Program-made: the position numbers and the translations under genes | Shown here: one piece after another, positions 33,822-42,125 of the stretch | Position numbering within the stretch: the stretch's first letter is position 1 | How the letters are laid out: each line of letters opens with the position of its first letter | NCBI GenBank assembly: GCA_023269635.1 | Contig: JAHFPN010000005.1 | Span: forward strand, 1 to 44,071 | From: Hyphomicrobiales bacterium | GTDB lineage: Bacteria; Pseudomonadota; Alphaproteobacteria; Rhizobiales; Xanthobacteraceae | DNA length: 44,071 bases | Direction: 5' to 3' | Notes under the pieces: generated by a model | The model's input: the letters and a program-made list of their open reading frames with translations, nothing else | The model's database searches: none | Told to the model about the DNA's origin: nothing

Positions 33822-34655
33822 ATGGGTTTCAGCGGCAGATTTCTGGCGGCGACGGCGGGCACCTGGCTGCTTTGCGGCGGGGCAGTTCCGGTGCACGCGC
33901 TCGAATCGCCCTGGACGCAGGCGCCGCAATCTTCGGTGCGACTGATCGCCGGCGCCCCGGCCGTCGGCGCGACCGAGCTCAGCGGCGGGGTCGAGATTCG
34001 CCTGACGCGCGGCTGGCACACCTATTGGCGCTATCCGGGCGACGCCGGCGTGCCGCCGCGCTTCGAGTGGGCGGCGTCCGATAACGTGGCGGGGATCGAG
34101 CTGCAGTGGCCGGCGCCGGTGCGCATCGTGACCCAGGCCGCCATGTCGATCGGCTACGAGGACGGCGTGCTGTTCCCGCTCCGGATCCGGCCGCAGGACC
34201 CGAAGCGCCCGGTACGGCTCGAGCTCAAGCTCGAGTTCGCGGTGTGCGAGCGGCTGTGCATTCCGGCCGAGGCGCGGGTGCGTCTGGAAGTGCCTCCGGG
34301 CGTGGGCGACGTCCCGCTGTTGGCGCAGGCCGATGCGCGGGTGCCGCGGCGCGTGCGCCTCGGCGAGGCGCCGGGCCTCGCCATTCTAAGCGTGCGGCTC
34401 GAACGCGGTCCGACGCCGCGCGCGCTGGTGGAGGCGAAGGTACCGGCGGGGCGCGATCCCGATCTCTTCGCCGAGGGTCCGACCGAGGCCTGGGCGTTGC
34501 CCTTGCCCGAGAAGCTTCCGGCGGAAGCCGGCCGGGTGCGCTTCGCGATCCCGCTCGAAGGCGCTCCCTCCGGCGCCGATCCCATTCCGTCCAAGCTCCG
34601 GCTCACGCTCGTCGCCGGCGCGGAGGCGATCGAGGTCGATGCTCCGCTCGACTGA
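33822..34655 (+). CDS. Secreted DsbD N-domain-like protein
   Basis: The 277-residue product has a signal peptide (about 1-28, ending near VHA) and resembles the N-terminal, disulfide-carrying domain of DsbD/ScsB reductases: LTRGWHTYWRYPGDAGVPPR and AMSIGYEDGVLFPLRI. A Cys pair in FAVCERLCIPAEA could be redox active, as in the family. No membrane domain or thioredoxin domain follows, so it is a stand-alone domain. Partner is unknown. A start at 33822 is favoured by the signal peptide. Confidence 0.82.
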   Translation: MGFSGRFLAATAGTWLLCGGAVPVHALESPWTQAPQSSVRLIAGAPAVGATELSGGVEIRLTRGWHTYWRYPGDAGVPPRFEWAASDNVAGIELQWPAPVRIVTQAAMSIGYEDGVLFPLRIRPQDPKRPVRLELKLEFAVCERLCIPAEARVRLEVPPGVGDVPLLAQADARVPRRVRLGEAPGLAILSVRLERGPTPRALVEAKVPAGRDPDLFAEGPTEAWALPLPEKLPAEAGRVRFAIPLEGAPSGADPIPSKLRLTLVAGAEAIEVDAPLD

Positions 34656-34716
34656 ACCGCGGCTTGCTCTAGGATAGGCGCGCCGGCACGGCCGCCGGCG
34701 CGTGACGGAGGAGACG

Positions 34717-35199
34717 ATGATCAAGGTCGGCGACCGGATTCCGCAGGCCACCTTTCGCGTGGTGGTGGACGGCTTGATGAAGCCACGTACCACCGACGAG
34801 GTTTTCAAAGGCAAGCGCGTGGTGCTGATCGGCATGCCCGGCGCCTTCACGCCGACCTGTCACAAGAACCATTTGCCTGGCTTCATCACCAAGGCCGACC
34901 AGTTCCTGGCCAAGGGCGTGGACAAGATCGCCGTCACTGCGGTGAACGATCACTGGGTGATGCATCACTGGGGCGTGACTTCCGGCGCCGACGGCAAGGT
35001 CGATTTCCTCGCCGACGCCAACGCCGAGTTCGCCAAGGCGATCGGGCTCGCGTTCGACGCGAGCGGCGGGCTCGGCGGCACCCGTTCCCGGCGTTACGCC
35101 ATGCTGGTCGAGGACGGCGTGGTGAAGGCGCTGAATGTCGAAGAGGCTGCCGGCAAGGCCGAGGTCACCGGCGCGGACAATATGCTGAAGGCGCTTTGA
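34717..35199 (+). CDS. Peroxiredoxin, Prx5 type
   Basis: The 160-residue product reduces peroxides. It has MIKVGDRIPQATFRVV at the start, the active-site loop PGAFTPTCHKNHLPGF with peroxidatic Cys48, and ASGGLGGTRSRRYAMLVEDG near the end, as in the Prx5 subfamily. GGAGGAGA just before the ATG at 34717 decides the start over an in-frame GTG at 34702. It is followed by a run of palindromic elements. Identification is secure. Confidence 0.95.
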   Translation: MIKVGDRIPQATFRVVVDGLMKPRTTDEVFKGKRVVLIGMPGAFTPTCHKNHLPGFITKADQFLAKGVDKIAVTAVNDHWVMHHWGVTSGADGKVDFLADANAEFAKAIGLAFDASGGLGGTRSRRYAMLVEDGVVKALNVEEAAGKAEVTGADNMLKAL

Positions 35200-35203
35200 C
35201 CGG

Positions 35204-35374
35204 CACGTCATCCTGAGGTGCGAGCCCGCAGGGCGAGCCTCGAAGGATGACGTGCGAGCATCAGGCCGCCATCCTTCGAGGGCCGCCACGCAAGTCGGCG
35301 GTCGCCGACTTGCGCATTCATCGCCCCGATCTCGGGTAAACCCGAGATCGGGCGGCCACCTCAGGATGACGGCG
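35204..35374. repeat. two family C palindromic elements with two nested mini-palindromes
   Basis: The first element (35204-35254) has arms CACGTCATCCT and AGGATGACGTG. The second (35267-35374) has arms near CCATCCTTCGAGGG and ACCTCAGGATGA. Perfect mini-palindromes of 26 and 28 bases sit inside the second (35289-35314, GCAAGTCGGCG with centre GT; 35325-35352, GATCTCGGGT with centre AA). The latter are of the type seen at 27.6-27.8 kb. Confidence 0.8.
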
Positions 35375-35379
35375 CTGTC

Positions 35380-35586
35380 TCATGCGATGATGTCCGGGAA
35401 CAGCTGGTCCTCGATGCGCGTGATCTGATCGCGCAAATGCAGCTTCCGCTTCTTCAGGCGCTGGATTTGCAGCCGGTCGGAGCCCGGCACGGAAGTGAGC
35501 GCGTCGATCGCGGCGTCGAGGTCGCGATGCTCCTGCTTCAGCCGCTCGAGTTCCCGGCGTAGCTGGCGTTCTTCCTCGGCGTTCAT
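35380..35586 (-). CDS. YdcH family protein (DUF465)
   Basis: The 68-residue product from the ATG at 35586 is a helical hairpin: ERQLRRELERLKQEHRDLDA then IQRLKKRKLHLRDQITRIED, the DUF465/SlyX-like pattern. A longer in-frame start adds basic residues with no family match. It lies downstream of the methyltransferase gene on the same strand. Function is unknown to me. A second member lies at 36615-36791. Confidence 0.85.
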   Translation of the reverse strand: MNAEEERQLRRELERLKQEHRDLDAAIDALTSVPGSDRLQIQRLKKRKLHLRDQITRIEDQLFPDIIA

Positions 35587-35670
35587 GGCCCCGCGTCGTG
35601 CCCCGCGGCAGCGGCGCATTTTCCGCCCGGCAAGTATCACCCCGGCACCCGCCGGCGGCAAGGCGCGCGC

Positions 35671-36405
35671 TCAATCGAGCTTGCGCAGCACCGTGAAGCC
35701 GCTCGACCAGGGCACGTGCCAAACCGCATAGCCTTGCGCCCGGTCCACGAAGAAGGTGCGCTCGTCGAACCGCTTGCCGAGAAACTCCTCGAGCGCCCGA
35801 ATCACGCCGCGCGCATTGTCCCGGCCCGGCTCGGCCCTGCCGTCGAGCCGCCGGAACCATGCGGCCATGTTGGTGTCGTGGAACAGGAGCGCGCCGCCGG
35901 CCGCAAGCCGCGGCGCCCAGGCCGCGATCTCGGCGCGCGTGTGGTCGTATTCGTGCGAGGTGTCGATCAGGATCGCCTCGGCGCGCGCGGGCAGGCCGCG
36001 GCCCGTGCAGAAGTCGGCGAAGCCCTTGCCGGCGAAGGCGACGTCGTCGGCGCGCACGAACGACCAGCGCGGCCGGAAGCGCTGCGGCAGCTCGACACCG
36101 GAGCAATCCGCAAGATCCACGGAAAGCACATGGGCGTCGGCGACCTCGGCCGCCGCGAGCAGCGCGCGGGTCGAAACCCCGCCGCGGGTGCCGAGCTCGA
36201 CGATCAGCCGCGGGCGGGAGAGCACGGTCTCGAGGAAGATGGTGCCGAGGTGGTCGCGAATGTCGCTTGCGGCACTGGCCCAGGGTCCGAGCGCCTCGGC
36301 GAGCACCGGATCGGGCGTGCTGGCGTGCCAGCGCGCGGGCACGAGCCGCCGCAGCAGGCGGCCGATCTTGGACGGAATTCTGCTGATCGAATCCGGAGCG
36401 GGCAC
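35671..36405 (-). CDS. Class I SAM-dependent methyltransferase
   Basis: The 244-residue product has a Rossmann-like methyltransferase fold: motif I LIVELGTRGGVSTRALL, then VLSVDLADCSG, and EAILIDTSHEYDHTRAEIAA with LAAGGALLFHDTN, as in the Methyltransf_24/cephalosporin-hydroxylase-like group. The start is GTG at 36405. Substrate is unknown; relatives act on small molecules, sugars or lipids. It lies between two YdcH-like genes. Confidence 0.82.
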   Translation of the reverse strand: MPAPDSISRIPSKIGRLLRRLVPARWHASTPDPVLAEALGPWASAASDIRDHLGTIFLETVLSRPRLIVELGTRGGVSTRALLAAAEVADAHVLSVDLADCSGVELPQRFRPRWSFVRADDVAFAGKGFADFCTGRGLPARAEAILIDTSHEYDHTRAEIAAWAPRLAAGGALLFHDTNMAAWFRRLDGRAEPGRDNARGVIRALEEFLGKRFDERTFFVDRAQGYAVWHVPWSSGFTVLRKLD

Positions 36406-36614
36406 CGGGATTCCAGGGGATCAAGAGCCGCGCGATGGGCCTTCGCGTTCCTAGCGGTCCGGTCCGCGCCCGGCAAGGCGAGGTTCGCTCGAGCGCAACC
36501 AATCATGCACGATCCCCGGTGGATTGATGCGCCGCCAAAGCCCGCCCGGCGTCGACTTGCCGGGAATCCCGTGTCACAATTCCTGCATCGCCCCCTGCAT
36601 GGGAGATTCGATCC

Positions 36615-36791
36615 ATGTCCATTCAGGAGCAGCTCGCGGAACTGGAACGGAAGCACCGGGCACTGGAAGCCGAACTGCGAGAAGCACGGAACCACCCTTC
36701 CGTCGACGATCTCCGGATCGCCGAGTTGAAACGCGCGAAGTTGCAGTTGAAGGACGAGATCGAGCGGCTGCGGCAGCAGGCCGTGCACTGA
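36615..36791 (+). CDS. YdcH family protein (DUF465), second copy
   Basis: This short 58-residue gene reads MSIQEQLAELERKHRALEAE, then ELREARNHPSVDDLRIAELK and a last helix QLKDEIERLRQQAVH. It is a clear DUF465 helical hairpin, with the HPSVDD turn typical of the family. GGGAGA lies 8 bases before the ATG. It is divergent from the methyltransferase gene and ends before a perfect 10-bp stem-loop. Function is unknown to me. Confidence 0.88.
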   Translation: MSIQEQLAELERKHRALEAELREARNHPSVDDLRIAELKRAKLQLKDEIERLRQQAVH

Positions 36792-36815
36792 TCGCCGACC
36801 CGCCGCTAGGATCCG

Positions 36816-36842
36816 AACCGCCGGTCATCGAGACCGGCGGTT
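36816..36842 (+). terminator. stem-loop after the second YdcH gene
   Basis: AACCGCCGGT and ACCGGCGGTT form a perfect 10-bp stem with loop CATCGAG, followed by a weak TTCG stretch. It lies 25 bases after the stop codon and is a likely terminator. The remaining gap to 37074 holds a 10-base palindrome TTAAGCTTAA and probably the promoter of the next gene. Confidence 0.6.
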
Positions 36843-37074
36843 TCGCGTCAAAGGCGGGCGATTTCAGGGCTTGAGCGTTAAGCTTAAGCCTTATGCATAG
36901 GGGGAATTCCCTGTGGCGCATTGTGGATTCTGCGCTCATCTTCCGCGCGCTTGTTGAGTTGGCGAGTTCGTCGGATCCCCTCCACATCGTCCTCAGCTCA
37001 TCGAGCGGCAAGGGTGCAAACTGAGCGCCGCGTCGGGCAACGGCGCGCTGCTCTCCGACAGAGGAAGGTGCGAA

Positions 37075-37428
37075 ATGCGAATGATCAAAGTTCTCGCCGC
37101 GGCGTTGGCAATTGCGATCGCGGCGGCGCCGGGCGCGGCGCTGGCGAAGAGCCACCACAAGCGGATCAAGACCACGGTCGCGGTCGCGGCCACGCTCGGC
37201 ACGGCCAACTACCTGCTGGGCCCGGCCAAGCACGGCAAATTCTTCCACCCGAAATGGACCAATGCCACCGGCGTCGCCTACGTGGTCGGCGCCATCGGCT
37301 GCGTGGCGCTGACGCCGATCATCACCGTTGCGCTCGAGCAACGCCAGCTCTCCAACGAAGAGGTGATCTGGTCGACGGCGACCTGTTTCTTCCCGCCGCT
37401 CATCCTCGTTGGGCTGCTCGCCCACTGA
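37075..37428 (+). CDS. Small secreted or membrane protein of unknown function
   Basis: I do not recognise this gene. The 117-residue product has a signal peptide (about 1-24, AAPGAALA then KSHHKR). Two or three hydrophobic stretches follow: TTVAVAATLGTANYLLGP, GVAYVVGAIGCVALTPIITV and CFFPPLILVGLLAH. It could be a small inner-membrane protein. A perfect stem-loop downstream (37460-37484) supports a monocistronic unit. No partner is evident. Confidence 0.65.
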   Translation: MRMIKVLAAALAIAIAAAPGAALAKSHHKRIKTTVAVAATLGTANYLLGPAKHGKFFHPKWTNATGVAYVVGAIGCVALTPIITVALEQRQLSNEEVIWSTATCFFPPLILVGLLAH

Positions 37429-37459
37429 CCGGGCTCGAACCAGCAAGGCTCCTGATTGG

Positions 37460-37484
37460 AATGGCCGGGACTGTCCCGGCCATT
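37460..37484 (+). terminator. perfect 12-bp stem-loop
   Basis: AATGGCCGGGAC and GTCCCGGCCATT flank a single T and are followed by TCATTT. It is a likely terminator of the gene at 37075. A similar ATGGCCGGG-type palindrome lies at 42089-42111, so it may also be a repeat family. Confidence 0.65.
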
Positions 37485-37507
37485 TCATTTGCGGCGACGC
37501 GCAAGAA

Positions 37508-37534
37508 CGAAAAAGCCCGGCTCGCGCCGGGCTT
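37508..37534 (-). terminator. Rho-independent terminator of the cold-shock gene
   Basis: On the minus strand AAGCCCGGC-GCGA-GCCGGGCTT is followed by TTTCG, giving a run of five T with the stem end. It lies 25 bases downstream of the cspA-type stop codon and fits an intrinsic terminator. Confidence 0.8.
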
Positions 37535-37558
37535 CTCCATTCGCAAAGCGGTTCCGCC

Positions 37559-37762
37559 TCAGGCGGCCTTCAAGTTGGTCGCGGCGGTCTTGCCGCGCTC
37601 CGTGGTGATGTCGAAGCTCACCTTTTGTCCTTCGTTGAGCGTGTACATGCCGGCGCGCTCCACGGCGGAAATGTGGACGAACACGTCCTTGCCGCCGTCG
37701 GAGGGCTGGATGAAGCCGAAGCCCTTTTGGGCATTGAACCACTTCACGGTACCAGTAGCCAT
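37559..37762 (-). CDS. Cold-shock protein CspA family
   Basis: The 67-residue product is a single cold-shock domain that binds single-stranded RNA and [23 protein letters not shown] with RNP1 (KGFGFI) and RNP2 (DVFVHIS). AGAGGAA precedes the ATG at 37762. The mRNA has a leader of about 145 bases from a clear promoter (37915-37943), as is common for cold-shock genes, and ends at a strong terminator. Identification is secure; whether it is cold-induced is unknown. Confidence 0.95.
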   Translation of the reverse strand: MATGTVKWFNAQKGFGFIQPSDGGKDVFVHISAVERAGMYTLNEGQKVSFDITTERGKTAATNLKAA

Positions 37763-37914
37763 ATCGTCGTTCCTCTCGCGCACTTCTTCGAAGCGCGTTT
37801 CTCACCACGCGACCATCGCGCGGTCTCTACAATCCGAATGTTGGGGGTTTGGTCTCGTAGCGCAGCCCAAGCGGGAGCGGGATAGCAAAACAGCCAAATT
37901 CGAGTTGCGGGCGC

Positions 37915-37943
37915 TATAGTCTCAAAATTTGCGGCTAGGTCAA
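37915..37943 (-). promoter_or_regulatory. housekeeping-type promoter of the cold-shock gene
   Basis: On the minus strand TTGACC (37943-37938) and ACTATA (37920-37915) are 17 bases apart. Transcription would start near 37907 and give a leader of about 145 bases before the ATG at 37762. Alternative -10 reading is TATAGC with a 19-base spacer. Confidence 0.6.
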
Positions 37944-38015
37944 GACCCGTCGCGATCACAACAAGCGAAGCGATTCTTTTCAGAAACTGTTTACGCTGGC
38001 GGCCGCGGCCGGCGG

Positions 38016-39665
38016 TCAACCCACCGTCTTGGCCGCGGCGCGGCCGGCGACGCGGCCCGAGTAGAGGCAGCCGCCGAGGAAAGTGCCTTCCAGCGCGCGA
38101 TAGCCGTGCATGCCGCCGCCGCCGAAGCCGGCAACCTCGCCGGCCGCATAGACATTGCCGAGCGGCGCGCCGTTTGCTCCGAGCACGCGGCCTTCGAGAT
38201 CGGTCTCGATCCCGCCCAGCGTCTTCCGCGTCAGCACCCAGAGCCGGACCGCGATCAGCGGGCCGGCGGCGGGATCGAGCAGCTTGTGCGGCTTGCAGAC
38301 CCGGATCAGGCGGTCGCCGATATATTGCCGCGCGGCGCGGATCGCCATGATTTGCGCGTCCTTGCCGAACTTGTTGTCGAGCTCGCGGTCGCGCGCGATC
38401 ACTTCATGCTCGACGGTGGCGAGATCGACCAGGTTCTTTTGCGTCAGCCGGTTCATGCCCTCCACCAGCTCCGGCAAGGTCTTGGCGACGACGAAATCCT
38501 TGCCGGCCTGCACGAATTTCTGCACCGGGTTGAGGGTCTTGCCGCGCCCGCGGCGGAGCACGCCGAGGATGCTCTTGTTGGTGAAATCCGGGTTCTGCTC
38601 GGAGCCCGAGAGCGCGAACTCGCGGCCGATGATGCGCTCGTTCAACAAGAACCAGGAATGGTCGTCGCCGGCCCGCAGGATGTGCTCGAGCGCGCCGTAG
38701 CAGTCGAAGCCCGGATAGAGCGGCACCGGCAGCCGCTTGCCGCGGGCGTCGAGCCAGAGCGGCGACGGGCCGGAGAGGACACGGATGCCGTGGCGCGGCC
38801 AGATCGGCGCCCAATTGTCCACGCCTTCCGGGTAGTGCCACATGCGGTCGGAATTGATGATGCGGCCGCCGGCGGCGCCCGCCGCTTCGAGCATGCGGCC
38901 GTCCACGTGGTCGGGTACGCCCGAGAGCAGATTCGCGGGCGGCGTGCCGAAGCGCTTCGGCCAGTGCTTGCGCACCAGCTCATGGTTGCCGCCGAGGCCG
39001 CCGGAGGTGACGATCAGGGCTTGCGCTTTCAACGCGAAACGGCCGAAGACATTGCGTGAGCTCTTGTGCCCGCGCTCGACTGTGCTCGGCTCCAGAATCT
39101 CGCCCTCGACGCCGTCGACCTTGCCGCCGGTCTTGGTGAGCGCGGTGACGCGGTGGCGGAAGCGGAGCGAGATCAGGCCGTTGTTCTCGGCCTCGCGCAC
39201 GCGGCGCACGAACGGCGCGAGCAGGCCCGGGCCGGTGCCCCAGGTGACGTGGAAGCGCGGCACCGAGTTGCCGTGGCCGCTGGCGAGATAGCCGCCGCGC
39301 TCGGCCCAGCCCACGACCGGGAACCAGCGCACGCCCATGGCGTAGAGCCAGGGGCGCTTTTCGCCGGCGCAGAAATCCACGTAAGCTTCGGCCCATTGGC
39401 GGGGCCACAGATCCTCGTCGCGGTCGAAGCCGGCCGAGCCGAGCCAGTCCTGCAGCGCGAGCTCGCGGCTGTCGCGGATGCCGAGCCGGCGCTGCTCCGG
39501 CGAGTTCACGAACATGAGCCCGCCGAACGACCAGAACGCCTGGCCGCCGAGCGAGGCCTCCGGCTCTTGATCGAGCAGGATCACTTTCTTGCCGGCGTCG
39601 GCGAGCTCGGCCGCGGCCGTGAGCCCCGCCAGTCCGGCGCCGATGATGATGACGTCCGCGTCCAT
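38016..39665 (-). CDS. FAD-binding dehydrogenase (KstD/fumarate-reductase-like)
   Basis: The 549-residue product has the N-terminal dinucleotide fold DVIIIGAGLAGLTAAAELAD, the LGGQAFWSFGGLMFVNS segment, and the C-terminal NVYAAGEVAGFGGGGMHGYR flavin-binding motif. It belongs to the flavoprotein group that includes 3-ketosteroid dehydrogenases and fumarate reductases. Substrate is unknown. The ATG at 39665 overlaps the hydrolase stop (TGATG), so the two are coupled. Confidence 0.88.
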   Translation of the reverse strand: MDADVIIIGAGLAGLTAAAELADAGKKVILLDQEPEASLGGQAFWSFGGLMFVNSPEQRRLGIRDSRELALQDWLGSAGFDRDEDLWPRQWAEAYVDFCAGEKRPWLYAMGVRWFPVVGWAERGGYLASGHGNSVPRFHVTWGTGPGLLAPFVRRVREAENNGLISLRFRHRVTALTKTGGKVDGVEGEILEPSTVERGHKSSRNVFGRFALKAQALIVTSGGLGGNHELVRKHWPKRFGTPPANLLSGVPDHVDGRMLEAAGAAGGRIINSDRMWHYPEGVDNWAPIWPRHGIRVLSGPSPLWLDARGKRLPVPLYPGFDCYGALEHILRAGDDHSWFLLNERIIGREFALSGSEQNPDFTNKSILGVLRRGRGKTLNPVQKFVQAGKDFVVAKTLPELVEGMNRLTQKNLVDLATVEHEVIARDRELDNKFGKDAQIMAIRAARQYIGDRLIRVCKPHKLLDPAAGPLIAVRLWVLTRKTLGGIETDLEGRVLGANGAPLGNVYAAGEVAGFGGGGMHGYRALEGTFLGGCLYSGRVAGRAAAKTVG

Positions 39666-40516
39666 CAATTCCCCCTGCCCTCGATCTCTCTCGCGACCCA
39701 GGTTTGCAGGTCGCCGAGCACGCGGGTGCGGTCCGGTTCGCGCTCGTTGAATACCTCATGCCAGAGCGGCGCGTACCAGCGCAACGTGGCGCGGCCCGGC
39801 CGCATCGCGGCGGCGAACTCGCGCGCGCCCTCGGGATCGACCAGCCGGTCTTCGCCGGCGACCAGCAAGAGCGTCGGCACGTCGAGCTTCGCCGCATCGC
39901 GCCGCGCTTTTTCGCCGGCGTCGAGAAGGAAGGCGATGGTCCGCGGCGTGGCATAGGCGTGGCAGAGCTGGTCGCTCATCAGTTCGGAAACGATGAGCGG
40001 ATCATGGGAGAGCCGGTGCAGCGGCAGGCTGTGCGGAAGCACGAGGTTCGGCGTGATCCGGCTTCCGGCGGCGAACAGGAAACGCATCGCGGCGCTGAGT
40101 CGCGTCTTCAGCGCCGGCGAGGAGAGCACGAGGCCGCACGGCCGGATCCAGCCGCCGGTGGCGGCCCGGGCCGCGATCACACCGCCCATGCTGTGGCCGA
40201 TCAGGAACGGCGGCGCGCGATCGCCCGCCGCGATCGCCTCGGCCGCGAACCGATCGAACACCAGCTTGGCGTCATCCACCGGCGCGTTCAGCGAAGGAAT
40301 GGCGGCGCGCGGGCCGCCGGACTTGCCGAAGCCGCGCTGATCGTAGCCGCGCACGGCGACGCCGATCTGGTTCAGCGCGGCGGCGACATGGGCATAGCGG
40401 CCGCAATGCTCGCCGAGGCCGTGAATGATGAGCGCTGCGCCGCGGCGGCGCGCGCCGGCGGGCAGCGGCCAGTCCTGGACGAAGAGCTCGACGCCGTCTG
40501 GGGTGGTCAGGTTCAT
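39665..40516 (-). CDS. Alpha/beta hydrolase, monoacylglycerol-lipase-like
   Basis: The 283-residue product has the lipase-like pattern: IIHGLGEHCGRYAHVAAALN, GYDQRGFGKSGGPR, and the nucleophile elbow FLIGHSMGGVIAARA. Asp in VAGEDRLVDPEG and His in YAPLWHEVFNE complete a triad. The ATG at 40516 starts the conserved part. It is coupled to the FAD dehydrogenase gene. It may hydrolyse a lipid or lysophospholipid. Confidence 0.88.
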   Translation of the reverse strand: MNLTTPDGVELFVQDWPLPAGARRRGAALIIHGLGEHCGRYAHVAAALNQIGVAVRGYDQRGFGKSGGPRAAIPSLNAPVDDAKLVFDRFAAEAIAAGDRAPPFLIGHSMGGVIAARAATGGWIRPCGLVLSSPALKTRLSAAMRFLFAAGSRITPNLVLPHSLPLHRLSHDPLIVSELMSDQLCHAYATPRTIAFLLDAGEKARRDAAKLDVPTLLLVAGEDRLVDPEGAREFAAAMRPGRATLRWYAPLWHEVFNEREPDRTRVLGDLQTWVAREIEGRGN

Positions 40517-40596
40517 GGGGCCAAGCGTATTCTTATCATCGCAATTGGGACGATCGTTGTTGCAGCGATTCTTTCTCCCGAGATGTTTGCCACCTT

Positions 40597-40731
40597 TCCC
40601 TCTCCCCACCGGGGAGAGGGTGGCCGCGAGCGCAGCGAGCGGCTGGGTGAGGGGGCATCCGCGCTAGCCATCCCCCTCACCCGGCTTCCTCGCTCCGCTC
40701 GGAAACCGACCTCTCCCCGATGGGGAGAGGT
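40597..40731. repeat. palindromic intergenic element, family A
   Basis: CCTCTCCCCACCGGGGAGAGG at the left and ACCTCTCCCCGATGGGGAGAGGT at the right form the outer hairpins. GGGTGAGGGGG and CCCCCTCACCC form the inner arms. It is one of three family A copies in the window. Confidence 0.75.
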
Positions 40732-41303
40732 GAAAAAGGATTCGCGTTCTCGCGAGCGCATCGGCCCCGAGGCTTGGTTCGGTTTCCCCTCGAACGATCC
40801 CCGCTTTCGCGGGGACAGGGCGAGGGGGATGGAGCGCCGGTCGGCGCGTCCATTGTTCTTGTTCGCGCCCCGTAGCGAGGGGCGCGGCGCCTTCACGGCG
40901 CTCCATCCGGCGATTTCGTACCCCGGGCCGCGCTTTTCGTGAGGCCAGCGCAAGCGCACAGCCTCTCCGTCAGCGAGCTCCTCGCACCGGCTCCTAGTGG
41001 CCGGGGGCGGAGCCCCGGAGCATCCCGAGCGCGGGCTTGCGAAGCCCGCGCGCAGGCGCCGATCTTGATCCCACATGGTTTCGCGTGGCCACGCGCCCCT
41101 CATCGGATCGAGACAGGGGCAAGATAAGGGCGCGCCAAGCGGCGGGGACAGATTCCCGCGCGTCCTGTGAATGGAATCGTACAACGCCTTGGCTGGCCGG
41201 AATAATTCTATCCCCGGCATGCCCGTGCGTGCGGCACTGTCATTCCGGGGCGCGGCCCCGGACCTGATCCGGGCGCGCCGTCCCGGAATGACGGGAAATT
41301 GAC
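40732..41303. other. gene-free repeat island
   Basis: Together with the family A element, the 787 bases from 40517 to 41303 contain no credible gene. A second inverted pair, GGATGGAGCGCCG (40827-40839) and CGGCGCTCCATCC (40896-40908), encloses a conserved-looking GC-rich core. GCGCGGGCTT/AAGCCCGCGC forms a hairpin near 41031-41053. A family B palindrome (CATTCCGGG.../...CCCGGAATGACGG, 41239-41296) ends by the crotonase gene. Short ORFs here are repeat translations. Confidence 0.65.
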
Positions 41304-42059
41304 TCAGGATTTCTTGAACGTGCGGGAAACGTAGTCGCGCATGCTGGCGGCCGTCTCGGGCGCAAGCCATACCGCGGCGGTAGCCGCGTCGACCCGTTTC
41401 CCATGCCGGTCGAGCGCGTCGGCCACCGGCTGGCGCATCTGCTGCTTGGTGAGCGCGAAGGCTTCCGGCCGGAGCGCGCCAAGCTTTTCGGCGGCGGCGA
41501 TTGCCAGCTCGACGAGCTGCTCGGGCGCGACGATCTCGTCGATGAGGCCGCGCGCGAGCGCTTCCTCGGGCGGAAACGTGGCGCCGGTATAGATGATCTC
41601 GGGAAAATACCTGGGCGCGGTGGCGAAGCGCATGATCTCGAACGCGAGCGGCGGGAACGGCACGCCGACCAGCAACTCGGTTACGCCGATCCGCCCCTCG
41701 CCGCGAGCCATCAGCCGCCGGTCGGCGCAACAGGCGAGGATGCAGCCGCCGGCCACGGCGTGGCCGTTGACTGCCGCGACCAGCGGCTTGGATAAGAAGA
41801 ACGCGCTCATGTAGAGCTTCGCCAGCGCCGGCAGGAAGTGCTTGAAATAATCCGCGCCACTAGTCGTGGCGCGCAGGAGATCGACGCCGGCGGAGAATAT
41901 CCGGCCCTGGCCGGTGACGACCACGGCGCGCGCGTCGGCGCTTTTCAGCTCATCGAACTTCGCCGCCAGCGCCAGGCAGAACTCGGTATCGAGCGCATTG
42001 GCCTTGCCGTGCTGCATGGCGAGCACGGCGACGTGGCGGATGTGGGTGAGGGTGAACAT
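41304..42059 (-). CDS. Enoyl-CoA hydratase/isomerase (crotonase family)
   Basis: The 251-residue product has the crotonase fold: GRIFSAGVDLLR with the oxyanion-hole region, then NGHAVAGGCILACCAD, and IGVTELLVGVPFPPLAF. One active-site Glu of true hydratases (the Glu of GGCE) is Ile here (GGCI), while the second (TELLVG) is kept. This is more like an isomerase or other crotonase. It lies near an acyl-CoA synthetase gene on the same strand, so a fatty-acid or aromatic-acid role is likely. Confidence 0.9.
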   Translation of the reverse strand: MFTLTHIRHVAVLAMQHGKANALDTEFCLALAAKFDELKSADARAVVVTGQGRIFSAGVDLLRATTSGADYFKHFLPALAKLYMSAFFLSKPLVAAVNGHAVAGGCILACCADRRLMARGEGRIGVTELLVGVPFPPLAFEIMRFATAPRYFPEIIYTGATFPPEEALARGLIDEIVAPEQLVELAIAAAEKLGALRPEAFALTKQQMRQPVADALDRHGKRVDAATAAVWLAPETAASMRDYVSRTFKKS

Positions 42060-42088
42060 GATCGGACTCCTTCCGGCACAATACTGTC

Positions 42089-42111
42089 ATGGCCGGGCTT
42101 GTCCCGGCCAT
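42089..42111. repeat. ATGGCCGGG-type palindrome
   Basis: ATGGCCGGG and CCCGGCCAT flank a five-base centre in the gap between the crotonase start and hicA. It resembles the stem-loop at 37460-37484 and belongs to the same small repeat family. Confidence 0.6.
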
Positions 42112-42125
42112 CGGCATTGGCATTC

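Noticed and set aside
40939-41267. Short open frames in the repeat island
   Set aside because: They are translations of palindromic repeats with no ribosome sites or family features.
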